Assembly (NCBI RefSeq): GCF_034479555.1
Contig: NZ_CP140151.1
Location: 3,472,001 to 3,536,000 of the forward strand
From: Chromohalobacter canadensis
GTDB taxonomy: Bacteria > Pseudomonadota > Gammaproteobacteria > Pseudomonadales > Halomonadaceae
Direction: 5' to 3'
DNA length: 64,000 nt
Shown: piece after piece, positions 10,698 to 19,422 of the stretch
Position numbering within the stretch: the first letter of the stretch is position 1
Layout: every line of letters starts with the position of its first letter
The notes under the pieces: generated by a model
What the model was told of the DNA's origin: nothing
Seen by the model: only the letters and a program-made list of their open reading frames with translations
Databases searched by the model: none
Translations under genes and position numbers: made by a program

Positions 10698-11588
10698 TTA
10701 CGCCTGTGTGGCGAAGGCCGGCGTAGGCGCGCCGTGGGTTTGGGTTTCGATTGCGAATAGCGCACCGGCATCGGGTTGCTCGGCCAGGGCGCCGTCATCG
10801 AGGCCCTTGCGGGCGGTGGTGATGTAGAGAGTGGAAAGGTCGGGGCCACCAAAGGTGCAACTGGTGATATTGGCGACGGGCATGGGGATTTCTTCGTGTA
10901 GTTGACCTTGGCTATCGAAGACGCTGATACGCCAGCCGCCGAATTGGCAGACCCAGAGGTTGCCGTCGCGGTCGGTGGTCATGCCATCGGGGCAGCCCTG
11001 GTCCTGGGGGATGCGGATGAAGGGTTCCCGCCCTGAGAGGTTGCCATGTTTATCCACGGCGAACCTATAAATGAGGCGTTCCAGCGTGTCGGTGTGGTAG
11101 AGCCAATCACCCTGAGGCGAGAGCACCGGGCCGTTGGTGACGATGTATCCGCTGTCCTGGCGTTGGCAGTCGCCGTCGGGCCGCACGCGATAGAGCGAAC
11201 CGCTGGCGTGGCTCTCGGCGTCGTCCATGGTGCCACACCATAGATTGCCGTGGGCGTCGACGACAGCATCGTTGAAACGGTTGCCGGGCAGCTCGGGCTC
11301 GGGCGTCAGCCACTTTTCAAGCGTACCTTCTGGCAGCTGCAGACGCGCGATGGCGTGTCGCAACGTGACGATGAAGCCACCTTCGGCGTGACGATGCACG
11401 CTGGTGATTTCCTCGTCGAGCGACCACTGGCGCACGTTGCCGTTGGCTAGACACTGTAATTGGTGGCCTTTGATATCCACCCAGTAAAGCGCTTGTTCCG
11501 TTTCGTCCCATAGCGGCCCTTCACCTAGGATATTGCCAGCCGGATGGGCGACACGGGGTTTTTCATGCGGAGCTATGAGTGAAGGCAT
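10698..11588 (-). CDS. xylC: SMP-30/gluconolactonase-family sugar lactonase, probably xylonolactonase
   Basis: Six-bladed beta-propeller lactonase of 296 residues that opens sugar 1,4- or 1,5-lactones to aldonic acids using a bound divalent metal. Family motifs include LGEGPLWDETEQALYWVDI (metal-site Glu), NRFNDAVVDAHGNLWCGTM, the YHTDTLER strand and FGGPDLSTLYITTARKGL. The last segment is very close to what I remember of Caulobacter XylC. Together with the xylose dehydrogenase upstream it would convert D-xylonolactone to D-xylonate. A strong terminator separates it from the transporter gene, so it may be expressed at a lower level or from its own start. Start supported by AGGAG nine bases upstream. 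Confidence 0.85.
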   Translation of the reverse strand: MPSLIAPHEKPRVAHPAGNILGEGPLWDETEQALYWVDIKGHQLQCLANGNVRQWSLDEEITSVHRHAEGGFIVTLRHAIARLQLPEGTLEKWLTPEPELPGNRFNDAVVDAHGNLWCGTMDDAESHASGSLYRVRPDGDCQRQDSGYIVTNGPVLSPQGDWLYHTDTLERLIYRFAVDKHGNLSGREPFIRIPQDQGCPDGMTTDRDGNLWVCQFGGWRISVFDSQGQLHEEIPMPVANITSCTFGGPDLSTLYITTARKGLDDGALAEQPDAGALFAIETQTHGAPTPAFATQA

Positions 11589-11621
11589 TGTTATCTCCTG
11601 GGAACGTCATGGGGCCAAAAA

Positions 11622-11656
11622 CAAAAAACCGGTGCCGGAGTTTCCTCCGACACCGG
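11622..11656 (-). terminator. Strong Rho-independent terminator between symporter and lactonase genes
   Basis: On the minus strand a 12-bp stem (11656-11645 with 11640-11629, one G-U pair) is followed by a T-rich run (11628-11612). It lies 10 bases after the sugar symporter stop and 34 bases before the lactonase start, so it either splits the operon or reduces read-through. Confidence 0.85.
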
Positions 11657-11666
11657 CTGACCACCA

Positions 11667-13073
11667 TTATGCGTAAGCCATGTCCTCGAGCTCACGACCC
11701 TTCGTCTCGCGGACGAACTTGATGACGAAGAAGATCGAGATGACCGCGCAGATGGCGTAGAAGCTATAAGCGCCGGTCAGGCCGATGGAGGCGAGCATGA
11801 TCGGGAAGGTCATGGTAATGGCGAAGTTGGCGACCCACTGGAAAAGCCCTGCGATGGCAAGCCCTGAACCACGTACCTGGTTGGGGAACATTTCGCCGAG
11901 CATGACCCACATCACCGGGCCCCAGGAGCTGTTGAAGAAGAACACATAAGCGTTGGCGGCGATCAGCGCGAGCACGCCGTTGTTATTGGAGAGCTTCAGG
12001 CTGCCATCGACCATCTCGGCGGTCGAAAACGCGTAGACGAGAATGGCCAACGTGATTGCCATGCCCACAGAACCGCCCCACAGCAGCGGCTTGCGCCCAA
12101 TGCGGTCGATCAAGGCGATGGCGCCCAGGCACGCGGCGATACTTACCGCGCCACTGATGACGTTGATCAGCAAGGCATCGCCTTCGGAGAAGCCCACGGC
12201 TTGCCAGAGAACGGCACCGTAGTAGAAGACGACGTTGATCCCCACCAATTGCTGGAACACGGCGAGGCCGATCCCGACCCAGACCAGGCTGATCACCTTG
12301 CCGGTCTTGGGATTGATCAAGTCGCTAAAGCGCGGCTTGCGCTGCTCCGATAGCGAGTCGCGGATCTGAGCCAGACGCTCTTTGGCGTCGCTTTCGTTGT
12401 AGATCATGTGCAGCACGCGTTCGGCACGCTCATCGCGACGCGCACTGACCAGGTAACGCGGGCTTTCCGGGATGAACAACAGCGCGACCAGGAAGATCGT
12501 CGCGGGGATCAGTTCCATCCAGAACATCCAGCGCCAGGCGGTAATGCCGAACCACAGTTCGGAGGTAGAGCCGCCGGCGACGTTGGCCAGCAGATAGTTG
12601 TTCAAAAACGAGAAGAACAGCCCCGAAATGATCGCGACTTGCTGGATGGTGGCGAGGCGTCCACGCAAATGTGCGGGAGCGATTTCGCTGATGTAGGCCG
12701 GCGCCATGACACTCGCGGCACCCACGGCCAGGCCGCCGAGAATCCGGTAGATGACGAATTCCAGCGAGCCGCCAGCGACCCCCGAGCCCCAGGCGCTGAC
12801 GATGAAGAAGATGGCGGCGACCAGCAGCAGGGTTCGGCGGCCGTACTTATCAGCCAGGCCACCGGCAAAGAAGGCCCCCACTGCACAACCCAGCAGCATG
12901 GAGGCGACGTTGAAACCGGTACCGACGCTGTCGGAATTGAACGAGGATTGCAGGCCATCGACGGTGCCGTTGATGACCCCGCTGTCGAAACCGAACAGGA
13001 AGCCGCCTATGGCGGCGACACAGCATGTTAAAAAGACAATCAGGGAACGTTGCGAATCACTATATGTTGGCAT
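11667..13073 (-). CDS. xylE: MFS sugar porter, D-xylose/H+ symporter type
   Basis: Inner-membrane proton symporter of 468 residues with 12 transmembrane segments, sugar porter subfamily (XylE, AraE, GalP). Signature motifs are GFDSGVINGT in helix 1, GGLADKYGRRTLL between helices 2 and 3, PESPRYLVSARRDERAERVL after helix 6, the QQLVGINVVFYYGAVLW segment in helix 7, RIGRKPLL and PNQVRGSGLAIA. Substrate is inferred as D-xylose from the xylose dehydrogenase and lactonase genes on both sides; L-arabinose or glucose are possible. The start is preceded by GGAG. It is the second gene of the operon led by the dehydrogenase. Confidence 0.88.
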   Translation of the reverse strand: MPTYSDSQRSLIVFLTCCVAAIGGFLFGFDSGVINGTVDGLQSSFNSDSVGTGFNVASMLLGCAVGAFFAGGLADKYGRRTLLLVAAIFFIVSAWGSGVAGGSLEFVIYRILGGLAVGAASVMAPAYISEIAPAHLRGRLATIQQVAIISGLFFSFLNNYLLANVAGGSTSELWFGITAWRWMFWMELIPATIFLVALLFIPESPRYLVSARRDERAERVLHMIYNESDAKERLAQIRDSLSEQRKPRFSDLINPKTGKVISLVWVGIGLAVFQQLVGINVVFYYGAVLWQAVGFSEGDALLINVISGAVSIAACLGAIALIDRIGRKPLLWGGSVGMAITLAILVYAFSTAEMVDGSLKLSNNNGVLALIAANAYVFFFNSSWGPVMWVMLGEMFPNQVRGSGLAIAGLFQWVANFAITMTFPIMLASIGLTGAYSFYAICAVISIFFVIKFVRETKGRELEDMAYA

Positions 13074-13119
13074 GGTGTGCTCCGTTGTTGTTGGTGGCGC
13101 GGGCGCAAGCGGCTAGAGA

Positions 13120-13857
13120 TTACATCCAGCCGGCATCGACCCAGTAGTTATGGGCGGTACAGGCAGCGGCGTCATCCGAGGCCAGGAACAGCGCCATAGC
13201 TGCCACGTGATGCGGGTGTATGCGGACCTTGAGTTTTTGCTCTTCGACAATTTGTTCCTCGTCTTCGGGGCTATACCAACGCGATTGACGCGGCGTCTTG
13301 ACGTTGCCGGGAATGATGCAGTTGACGCGAATGCCATCGCCGCCCAGATCGCTCGCCAAGGCCCGAGTCAGGCCCTCGATTCCGGCCTTGGCGGTTTCAT
13401 AGAGCAGCATGTCGGGCTGCCCCAGGTGCCAGCTGATCGAGCCCAGGTTGATGATCGCTCCCTGGCCTTGACGTCGCATGGCCGGTGCCACTTCACGGGC
13501 GGCAAGCACCAGGTGGCGCAGGTTGACGCCCATGCGGTCGTCCCAATACTCGGGCGTGATGTCCTCGAGCTTGTGGCGGTCGTCGTTGGCGGCGTTGTTG
13601 ATCAGCACGTCGACGTGGCCGATGGCGCTCAGCGTGGCACTAAGCTGATCGGGCTGGGTCAGATCGCAACGATGGAAATGCGGTGCGCCGCCGCATTTGT
13701 CGACCAGCTCACGAGAAGGCGTCTCGGTGATATCCAGGAAATGGACGTCCGCACCCTGGTTGACGAAGGCTTCGACCAAACCGGCGCCAATACCGGAACC
13801 ACCGCCGGTGATGACCACTTTCTTGCCTTTGAGGCTTGGGTAAATTGCGGAACTCAT
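13120..13857 (-). CDS. xylB: D-xylose 1-dehydrogenase, SDR family
   Basis: Short-chain dehydrogenase of 245 residues that oxidises D-xylose to D-xylonolactone with NAD. The N terminus, MSSAIYPSLKGK then VVITGGGSGIGAGL, matches my memory of Caulobacter crescentus XylB almost residue for residue, as do NNAANDDRHKLEDIT, INLGSISWHLG and the C-terminal YWVDAGW. Cofactor motif TGGGSGIG and catalytic Ser-Tyr-Lys (SISWHLGQPDMLLYETAK) are intact. It is the first gene of the operon, with a palindromic operator 55 bases upstream. No xylonate dehydratase is in the window, so the later oxidative steps must be encoded elsewhere. Confidence 0.92.
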   Translation of the reverse strand: MSSAIYPSLKGKKVVITGGGSGIGAGLVEAFVNQGADVHFLDITETPSRELVDKCGGAPHFHRCDLTQPDQLSATLSAIGHVDVLINNAANDDRHKLEDITPEYWDDRMGVNLRHLVLAAREVAPAMRRQGQGAIINLGSISWHLGQPDMLLYETAKAGIEGLTRALASDLGGDGIRVNCIIPGNVKTPRQSRWYSPEDEEQIVEEQKLKVRIHPHHVAAMALFLASDDAAACTAHNYWVDAGWM

Positions 13858-13911
13858 GCAGGACCTCTATCGCATTGGGGAGCGGGCTGTCGCTAGGCGA
13901 TCTTTCGTTCT

Positions 13912-13932
13912 TTAGTTAATAGATTTAACTAA
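13912..13932. promoter_or_regulatory. Palindromic operator, XylR/ROK type
   Basis: TTAGTTAA (13912-13919) and TTAACTAA (13925-13932) form a perfect inverted repeat with a 5-base spacer, in the intergenic region between xylB and the ROK regulator. The TTAGTT...AACTAA arms resemble known XylR boxes. The ROK protein encoded next door is the obvious ligand-responsive binder. The rest of 13858-14162 holds no gene. Confidence 0.75.
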
Positions 13933-14162
13933 GTGAATGATCGTTCAGAGAGACGGTGATTTCCATGCGACGATAGTCATACGCTTGGCTGATAAAAGGC
14001 CATGAATCTCACATGAAGTAGGCCTAGAAGTGATAATGGCTGGTACTTTTATGAACACGCTGGCGCTGCATTTTCAATTTCGTCGCGTCACGGCGGGAAG
14101 GGGCGATAATTTGGTATATTGCGGAATTCGATCCGCATTTCAGCGAGGCACCTAGTATTGCC

Positions 14163-15353
14163 ATGGTTAGTACCTTTGCCCCCCAAGCCGCCGGTGATCT
14201 CAATTTTCTCAAGAAGCTCAATCGCAGTTCGATTCTGGGCACCGTGCGCCGCTATCCCGGCGCGACACGTGCCGATATCGCGGCGCGCACGCAGCTGACC
14301 AAGGCTACCGTGGGGGGCGTGGTGCAAGCGCTTCTGGAGCGCGGCTGGTTGCGGGAAGGTGAGTTGCAGCCACGGGGCGGAGGACGTCCGGGGCGGGCCC
14401 TGTATCTGGACGACGCTCATCATGTGCTATTGGGGGCGGATATCGGGGTGCGGGGCTTGCGCGTGGTGGCGTGCACCCTCGGGGGCGAAGTTCTGCTCCA
14501 GCGTTATGTCACCGAGCCACCCACCACCCCCGAGGCCACAGCGGTGCGTCTGGCCGGCATGCTGCGTACCCTGCGCGACGACCCTGTCATCGCCGACCGG
14601 CACTGTTTGGGCTTGGGTGTGACGGTGCCGGGCCCGGTCGCCCCGGAGCAGCCCATCCTGCGGCTCGCGCCCAACCTGGGCTGGGTCGATGTTGTCTTCC
14701 TTGAGTTGCTTCGCCCGCACCTGCCGGAGCTCGACGGTGCCTGGCTACTGGATAATGAAGCCAACGCCGCAGCGTTCGGCGAGTTCTATTTCCATGATGG
14801 TATCCCGCCCGAGTCCATCGTTTATATCAGCGCCGCCAGCGGTATCGGCAGCGGACTGGTCACCGGCGACAATTACCCTCTGGTACCGCGTGGCATGCAA
14901 GGGCTGGTGGGTGAGATCGGTCACACCATCGTGCAGCCAGGCGGGCTGTATTGTCATTGCGGCAATCGGGGGTGCGCCGAGACCCTGGTCAGTGGCTGGG
15001 CGATACGCGCTGCACTGGGGATCGCCGATGATGAAAACCTCGAGGCGGCGATAGCGGCACGCGGCGACGACCCCGATGTCAATGCTGTCCTGCGGCGTGC
15101 CGGAGAAGCCTTGGGGACTCTGATGCTCAACCTGCATCACACGCTCAACCCGGCCATGTTGGTGCTCGGCGGATCGCTAATGCATCTAGGCGAGCGGCTG
15201 ATCAAGCCGGCGCTGGAGTACTTCGAGGCGCATCAGAACGATCTGCTGCGAGGCACACAACGCGTTCCCGTCAAAATCATTCACGACAGTACCTTCACCG
15301 CCGCGCGGGGAGCCGCCGCCCAGGTCATGGCCAAGGCGGCGTTGGAGGCGTGA
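14163..15353 (+). CDS. xylR: ROK-family transcriptional regulator of the xylose operon
   Basis: Repressor of 396 residues: an N-terminal winged helix (about 15-80; [28 protein letters not shown]) and a sugar-kinase-like ROK domain (about 90-390). The ROK zinc signature [12 protein letters not shown] then [10 protein letters not shown] (about residues 258-280) is complete, with one His and three Cys. The kinase-type [11 protein letters not shown] segment is also present; such regulators bind sugar without phosphorylating it, and the DNA-binding domain argues for a regulator. It is divergent from xylB with the palindrome between, so control of D-xylose use is the likely function. Confidence 0.88.
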   Translation: MVSTFAPQAAGDLNFLKKLNRSSILGTVRRYPGATRADIAARTQLTKATVGGVVQALLERGWLREGELQPRGGGRPGRALYLDDAHHVLLGADIGVRGLRVVACTLGGEVLLQRYVTEPPTTPEATAVRLAGMLRTLRDDPVIADRHCLGLGVTVPGPVAPEQPILRLAPNLGWVDVVFLELLRPHLPELDGAWLLDNEANAAAFGEFYFHDGIPPESIVYISAASGIGSGLVTGDNYPLVPRGMQGLVGEIGHTIVQPGGLYCHCGNRGCAETLVSGWAIRAALGIADDENLEAAIAARGDDPDVNAVLRRAGEALGTLMLNLHHTLNPAMLVLGGSLMHLGERLIKPALEYFEAHQNDLLRGTQRVPVKIIHDSTFTAARGAAAQVMAKAALEA

Positions 15354-15406
15354 GGCTGGCTGTGTCTGTGTTCAGAAAAGGCCTGTGTATTAGACAGTGC
15401 CCGTGT

Positions 15407-16690
15407 TTAGAAAATCACGTTGGGCAGTGTCATCGATACGGCAGGCACGAAGGTTACGATCAACAGTATGCCGACCAGGAGTAGCCAATAAGGCATGATG
15501 GCGCGGATGAAATCGGGCACCCTGACGCCGGTGATACTACAGGTGGTGAACATTACCGTACCGAGGGGTGGCGTGATCGTACCGATGGAGGCATTGAGGA
15601 TGAAGATGATGCCGAAATGCACCGGGTCGATGCCGAACTGTGCCGCCACGGGCGCCAGCAGGGGCGAGAGCACGATGAGAATTGCGTTGCCTTCCAGGAA
15701 CATGCCCAGCGTCAGCAGGAGAAAGTTGGCGAGCAACAGGAACGCCACCGCGCTTCCCACCTCGGATGAGAGCAGCATGGCGATGTCCTGCGGGATGTGC
15801 TCCCAGGTCAGAAAGCGCGCGAATCCCGAGGCCACGGCGATGATGAACAGCACGTTGACTGAGGCGAAAAGCGATTCCCGCGTGGCCACGGCGACGTTGC
15901 CGATATTCATTTCCTTGTAGACGAACATCCCCACGATCAAGGCATAAAGTACGGCCATGGCGCCGGCTTCGGTGGGCGTGAAGACGCCGACACGGATGCC
16001 GCCGATGACCACGACCGGCAGCAGCAAGGCAATGATGCCGGCGCGCGTCACGCTGACCCATTCATGCCGCGAGACCCGCTCCTTGCGCGGCGGCTGGTAG
16101 CCGAGCCGACGGCACTGGCGCGATACCAGCAGCATCATGCATACCGCCATCAGTACCCCGGGCACCACGCCGGCCAGGAACAGGCGACCGATCGACACGT
16201 TGTTGACGTAGCCGTAGACGATCAGCGCGATCCCCGGCGGAATGGTCGAGGTCACCAGCGAGGAGGCGGCGGTGACGGCGGTGGAAAACGGCTTGGGATA
16301 GCCGCTTGCCGTCATGCTGGGCACGAGCAGCTTGGCGTTCATGGCGGCGTCGGCGATGTTGGAGCCGGAGAGCCCGCCCATGAAGGTGCTCAGCAGCACG
16401 TTAGCCTGGGCCAGGCCGCCATGCATGCGCCGGGTCATGAGTTCGGCCAGCTTGAGCAGACGGTCGGTGATGCCGGAGTAGTTCATGAACACCCCCGCCA
16501 TGATGAAAAACGGGATCGCTAGCAGCGAGATGGACTCCAGTCCCCCGGCCAGGCGCTGGATGAGCAGCATGGTGGGCTGGTCGGCGCCGAACAGGAAATA
16601 CACAAACGTCGACAGGAACAGTGCGAAGGCGACGGGGGTGCCCAGCACGAAAAGAAGCAACAGCGCTGCGAGTGCTATGCCTACGGCCAT
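15407..16690 (-). CDS. dctM: TRAP transporter large permease, DctM (first set)
   Basis: Large membrane subunit of 427 residues of a tripartite ATP-independent periplasmic carrier, with about 12 hydrophobic segments. It forms the sodium-driven channel for an organic acid delivered by the binding protein. Typical features are AIPFFIMAGVFMNYSGI, the GGLSGSNIADAAM motif, TSTIPPGIALIVYG and the C-terminal GTITPPLGTVMFTTC. It is the last gene of a run that starts with the zinc alcohol dehydrogenase at 22105; the upstream small-permease gene is 12 bases away. It converges with xylR. Confidence 0.93.
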   Translation of the reverse strand: MAVGIALAALLLLFVLGTPVAFALFLSTFVYFLFGADQPTMLLIQRLAGGLESISLLAIPFFIMAGVFMNYSGITDRLLKLAELMTRRMHGGLAQANVLLSTFMGGLSGSNIADAAMNAKLLVPSMTASGYPKPFSTAVTAASSLVTSTIPPGIALIVYGYVNNVSIGRLFLAGVVPGVLMAVCMMLLVSRQCRRLGYQPPRKERVSRHEWVSVTRAGIIALLLPVVVIGGIRVGVFTPTEAGAMAVLYALIVGMFVYKEMNIGNVAVATRESLFASVNVLFIIAVASGFARFLTWEHIPQDIAMLLSSEVGSAVAFLLLANFLLLTLGMFLEGNAILIVLSPLLAPVAAQFGIDPVHFGIIFILNASIGTITPPLGTVMFTTCSITGVRVPDFIRAIMPYWLLLVGILLIVTFVPAVSMTLPNVIF

Positions 16691-16702
16691 GGGGAGTATC
16701 CT

Positions 16703-17170
16703 TTAGGTATCGCGAGCCAGACGTACGAGGCAGTGGTAGGCCATGACGACGGCACTGACCGGGATGGCGACGTGGATCCACATGTACGGGATCTGAAGCA
16801 TGGGGGTGCTGCGGAAATTGGAGTAGGGCAGCAGTTGCAGCCCCCAGTAGCCGAGCACGATGGCGGCGATCAAAACCATGCCGACATTGAAGAGGCGGTC
16901 GTTCCAGCGGGCGAGCGACGCCGGCAGGTTTTCCGACAGTATGCCGATGAGCACGTGTTCGTTGCGCCGTACCAAGGCGCTGGCGCCGAGGAAGGTGGCC
17001 CATACCATCAGTAGCTGCAGGACCTCCTCGGTCCAGGCCAGCGGCGTGTTGAAGATATAACGCATGAAGATGTTGCTGATGGCAACGAGAAATATCGCGA
17101 AGAGCGCCGCGCTGGCCAACACTTCATCGAGACGCATGATGCGGTCGAACCAATGGAATATGCGTTTCAT
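16703..17170 (-). CDS. dctQ: TRAP transporter small permease, DctQ (first set)
   Basis: Four-helix membrane subunit of 155 residues that joins DctM. The LDEVLASAALFAIFLVAISNIFMRYIFN helix with the following PLAWTEEVLQLLMVWATFLGAS is the family pattern. I chose the ATG at 17170, with GAGGAG at normal spacing before it; the longer frame to 17257 begins in sequence rich in Arg and His and overlaps the end of dctP. It sits between dctP and dctM. Confidence 0.9.
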   Translation of the reverse strand: MKRIFHWFDRIMRLDEVLASAALFAIFLVAISNIFMRYIFNTPLAWTEEVLQLLMVWATFLGASALVRRNEHVLIGILSENLPASLARWNDRLFNVGMVLIAAIVLGYWGLQLLPYSNFRSTPMLQIPYMWIHVAIPVSAVVMAYHCLVRLARDT

Positions 17171-17260
17171 GTGAGGCTCCTCGGGCATGACAACGCAGGC
17201 GTTGCCATGCGTGATGCGCGTGCCGGCGCCATCCGCGTGGCGCCGGCGGTCGGTCAACGT

Positions 17261-18247
17261 TTACCCGTTGATGATCTGGCGAACCTGCTCGTAAAGGCCG
17301 TCGCTCCACTTCGGGAAGGCGGCGGGCACTTGCTCTGCGGCGCGTTCGCGGAACGGCTGCGTATCCACTTCGTGGACCTCGACGCCGGCATCCTTGAGTT
17401 TCTGCAGGGCGACGTCGCTTTCCTTCTCGACCAGTTCACGCAGATGGGCGGCCATGTCTTGCCCAGTGTCGGTCAGGATCTGCCGGTTTTCCTCGCTGAG
17501 CTGGTCCCAGAACGCTTGGCCGGTGACGAATGGCGCCACGGTGTTCATGTGGCCGGTCAGGTTGAGGTGCTTGACGACTTCGTGGAACTTGCCGCCGAAT
17601 AGTACCGGCGTGGGGTTCTCGACCCCGTCGACCATGCCCTGGGCCAGTGCCGGATAGACGTCGCCCAGCGACATTGGCGTTGGCGTGGCGCCCATCGACC
17701 GCATGGCCTCGACGTACATCGGTGAGTTCTGTACCCGGATCTTCACGCCGTCGAGTTCCTCGGGCGTAGTGGCAGGCTCGCGCGAGAGCAGGTGGCGCGT
17801 GCCGTACACGGTGTTGGGGATGACGATGTGGTAGCCGGCCTCCTCGACTTTTTGGCTCTGCTCGGCGAACCACTCGGATTCGAAGACCTTGAGCTTGTCG
17901 TCGAAGCTGTCGGCCAGGTAGGGCGCGTCGAGTACCGACAGGTCGGGCACCGAGCTCATGAAGTTGCTGTAGGCGGTGATCGTGATGATCGGCGAGCCGA
18001 AGCGTGCCTGCTCCATGACATCCGTCTCGGAGCCGAGCTGGCTGGCGGGGAACGCGCTGAGTGTGAGTTCGCCATCGCTTGCTTGTTCGACGTTTTCCGC
18101 CCATTCCTTGACGGCGACATCCACCGGCTCGCCTGGCTGGTTGCCGTAGGCGACGCGGATTTCAGTGGCGGCCTGAGCGAGGTTCAAGCCGCCGAGGCCG
18201 GCGATGGAGAGGCTGGTGGCGATGAGCGTGAGTTTCTTGAAACGCAT
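17261..18247 (-). CDS. dctP: TRAP transporter substrate-binding protein, DctP (first set)
   Basis: Periplasmic binding protein of 328 residues with a signal peptide cleaved near NLAQA-AT (about residue 27). It has the DctP pattern: SQLGSETDVMEQARFGS, GVKIRVQNSPMYVEAMRSMGATPTPMS with the Arg that binds the substrate carboxylate, and LAQGMVDGVENP. The ligand is inferred to be an aldonate or uronate, because the operon encodes enzymes that convert such acids to 2-keto-3-deoxygluconate. Start preceded by AAGGAG. The gap to the uxaB-like gene is only 38 bases. Confidence 0.92.
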   Translation of the reverse strand: MRFKKLTLIATSLSIAGLGGLNLAQAATEIRVAYGNQPGEPVDVAVKEWAENVEQASDGELTLSAFPASQLGSETDVMEQARFGSPIITITAYSNFMSSVPDLSVLDAPYLADSFDDKLKVFESEWFAEQSQKVEEAGYHIVIPNTVYGTRHLLSREPATTPEELDGVKIRVQNSPMYVEAMRSMGATPTPMSLGDVYPALAQGMVDGVENPTPVLFGGKFHEVVKHLNLTGHMNTVAPFVTGQAFWDQLSEENRQILTDTGQDMAAHLRELVEKESDVALQKLKDAGVEVHEVDTQPFRERAAEQVPAAFPKWSDGLYEQVRQIING

Positions 18248-18285
18248 TGTCGTGCTCCTTGGTTGTTGTCGGTCGTGCAGTCGGG

Positions 18286-19422
18286 TTACTGGGAATGCGT
18301 CGTGGATTGTGCGCTCGATATGGCGTCATCGAGTCGCGGCGTGGCGACGCCTCGTCGGCGCGCCGATTCGACCACGGGTTGCAGGCGTCGCTGGCACTTC
18401 ATGGCGTGGTGTTGAGCGATGTCCTGCAGGGCGTGGTCGAGATAAGGGTTGGCGAAACGCTCGAGCGTGGCGTCGCGATAGGCTTCGAGAGAGGGCCGCT
18501 CGAGGTGTTCCGCCAGAGTGGGCAGCACTTCGTCGTCGAGTACCTGGCGCAGCTCCTCCGCCCATGCCGGGTCGTCCATGGCCTCGCGCACGAAGCGGAT
18601 GCGCGGTTGCGGCTCGCGCTGCCAACGGTGGACGAGATAGGTGTGCGCCAGGTTGAGGATGTGCAGCTTGCGCATCTCGTAGGGGGCCAGGGACGTCACG
18701 CACTGCACATCGGGATGTTGGCAGGGCAGTTCGAGGCCGGGCTGGTCCTCGATGGCCCAAAGCGCGTACGGCTCGGCAACGGCGCCGACCGGTTCCAGCG
18801 CTGCTGAAACGATGCGGTCGACGAGAGTGTTGGCCCATAGGCAGCGTGTCGTCAGCCAGGTGTCGAAGTCGGCATCGGCGTAGTCGCGCTGCGCTAGCTC
18901 CAACACCAGGGCTTGGAGCTGCTCGCCGTTGCGGCTGACCAGCTCGCAGGGCAGCACGGTGAGGCCCTCGCGCCCCGCGCTGTAGCGCGCGTGCAGCAGT
19001 TTGGTGAGCTTGCCCGGAAAGCTTTTCGGCACCTCTGCCAGGGCGCTGTCGTCGTCGACGTGGTAGCCGCTGTCCCCGGTGTTGGACACCACGAAACGGG
19101 CATGCTCGACGAAGTGCCGTTCCAGCGGTTCCCACTGTTCGTCGGCGATCAGGCAGCCGGCGACGCTGGTGATAGTCTCGCGGGTGTCGATGTCGCGGCC
19201 GTCGCGACGACCGCGAATCGCCAGCGGATACTCTCGGTGCGTGTCCAGGTCGCGGGCTTTTTGCTTGCCGGCCTCGCGCGGCGAGGTCTGGACCACGAGG
19301 ATGCCGTCGCGCGTGTGGCCGGCCTCCCGCGAGGCGTGCACGAACGCGGCCACGTGGCCCAGCAAAAAGCGGCTGGTGCCGAATTGCACGATACCGGCAT
19401 CGGCGAGCGTTGGCGCTGTCAC
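18286..19422 (-). CDS. uxaB: Mannitol dehydrogenase-family oxidoreductase, tagaturonate reductase type
   Basis: NAD(P)-dependent polyol/aldonate dehydrogenase of 378 residues. The GTG start at 19422 overlaps the uxaA stop in the sequence GTGA. The longer frame to 19512 was rejected because it lies inside uxaA. Motifs: VQFGTSRFLLGHVAAFVHASRE (dinucleotide fold) and SNTGDSGYH, NTLVDRIVS and KLHILNLAHTYL of the MDH family. In context it should reduce D-tagaturonate to D-altronate. It is about 100 residues shorter than Escherichia coli UxaB (about 480), nearer in size to MtlD, so the substrate is less certain than the family. Confidence 0.75.
   Translation of the reverse strand: MTAPTLADAGIVQFGTSRFLLGHVAAFVHASREAGHTRDGILVVQTSPREAGKQKARDLDTHREYPLAIRGRRDGRDIDTRETITSVAGCLIADEQWEPLERHFVEHARFVVSNTGDSGYHVDDDSALAEVPKSFPGKLTKLLHARYSAGREGLTVLPCELVSRNGEQLQALVLELAQRDYADADFDTWLTTRCLWANTLVDRIVSAALEPVGAVAEPYALWAIEDQPGLELPCQHPDVQCVTSLAPYEMRKLHILNLAHTYLVHRWQREPQPRIRFVREAMDDPAWAEELRQVLDDEVLPTLAEHLERPSLEAYRDATLERFANPYLDHALQDIAQHHAMKCQRRLQPVVESARRRGVATPRLDDAISSAQSTTHSQ

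Noticed and set aside
15354..15420. Short repeats around TGTGTCTGTGTTCAGAAAA near the end of xylR
   Set aside because: The repeats are imperfect and short, with no array structure; no CRISPR-type repeat occurs anywhere in the window.
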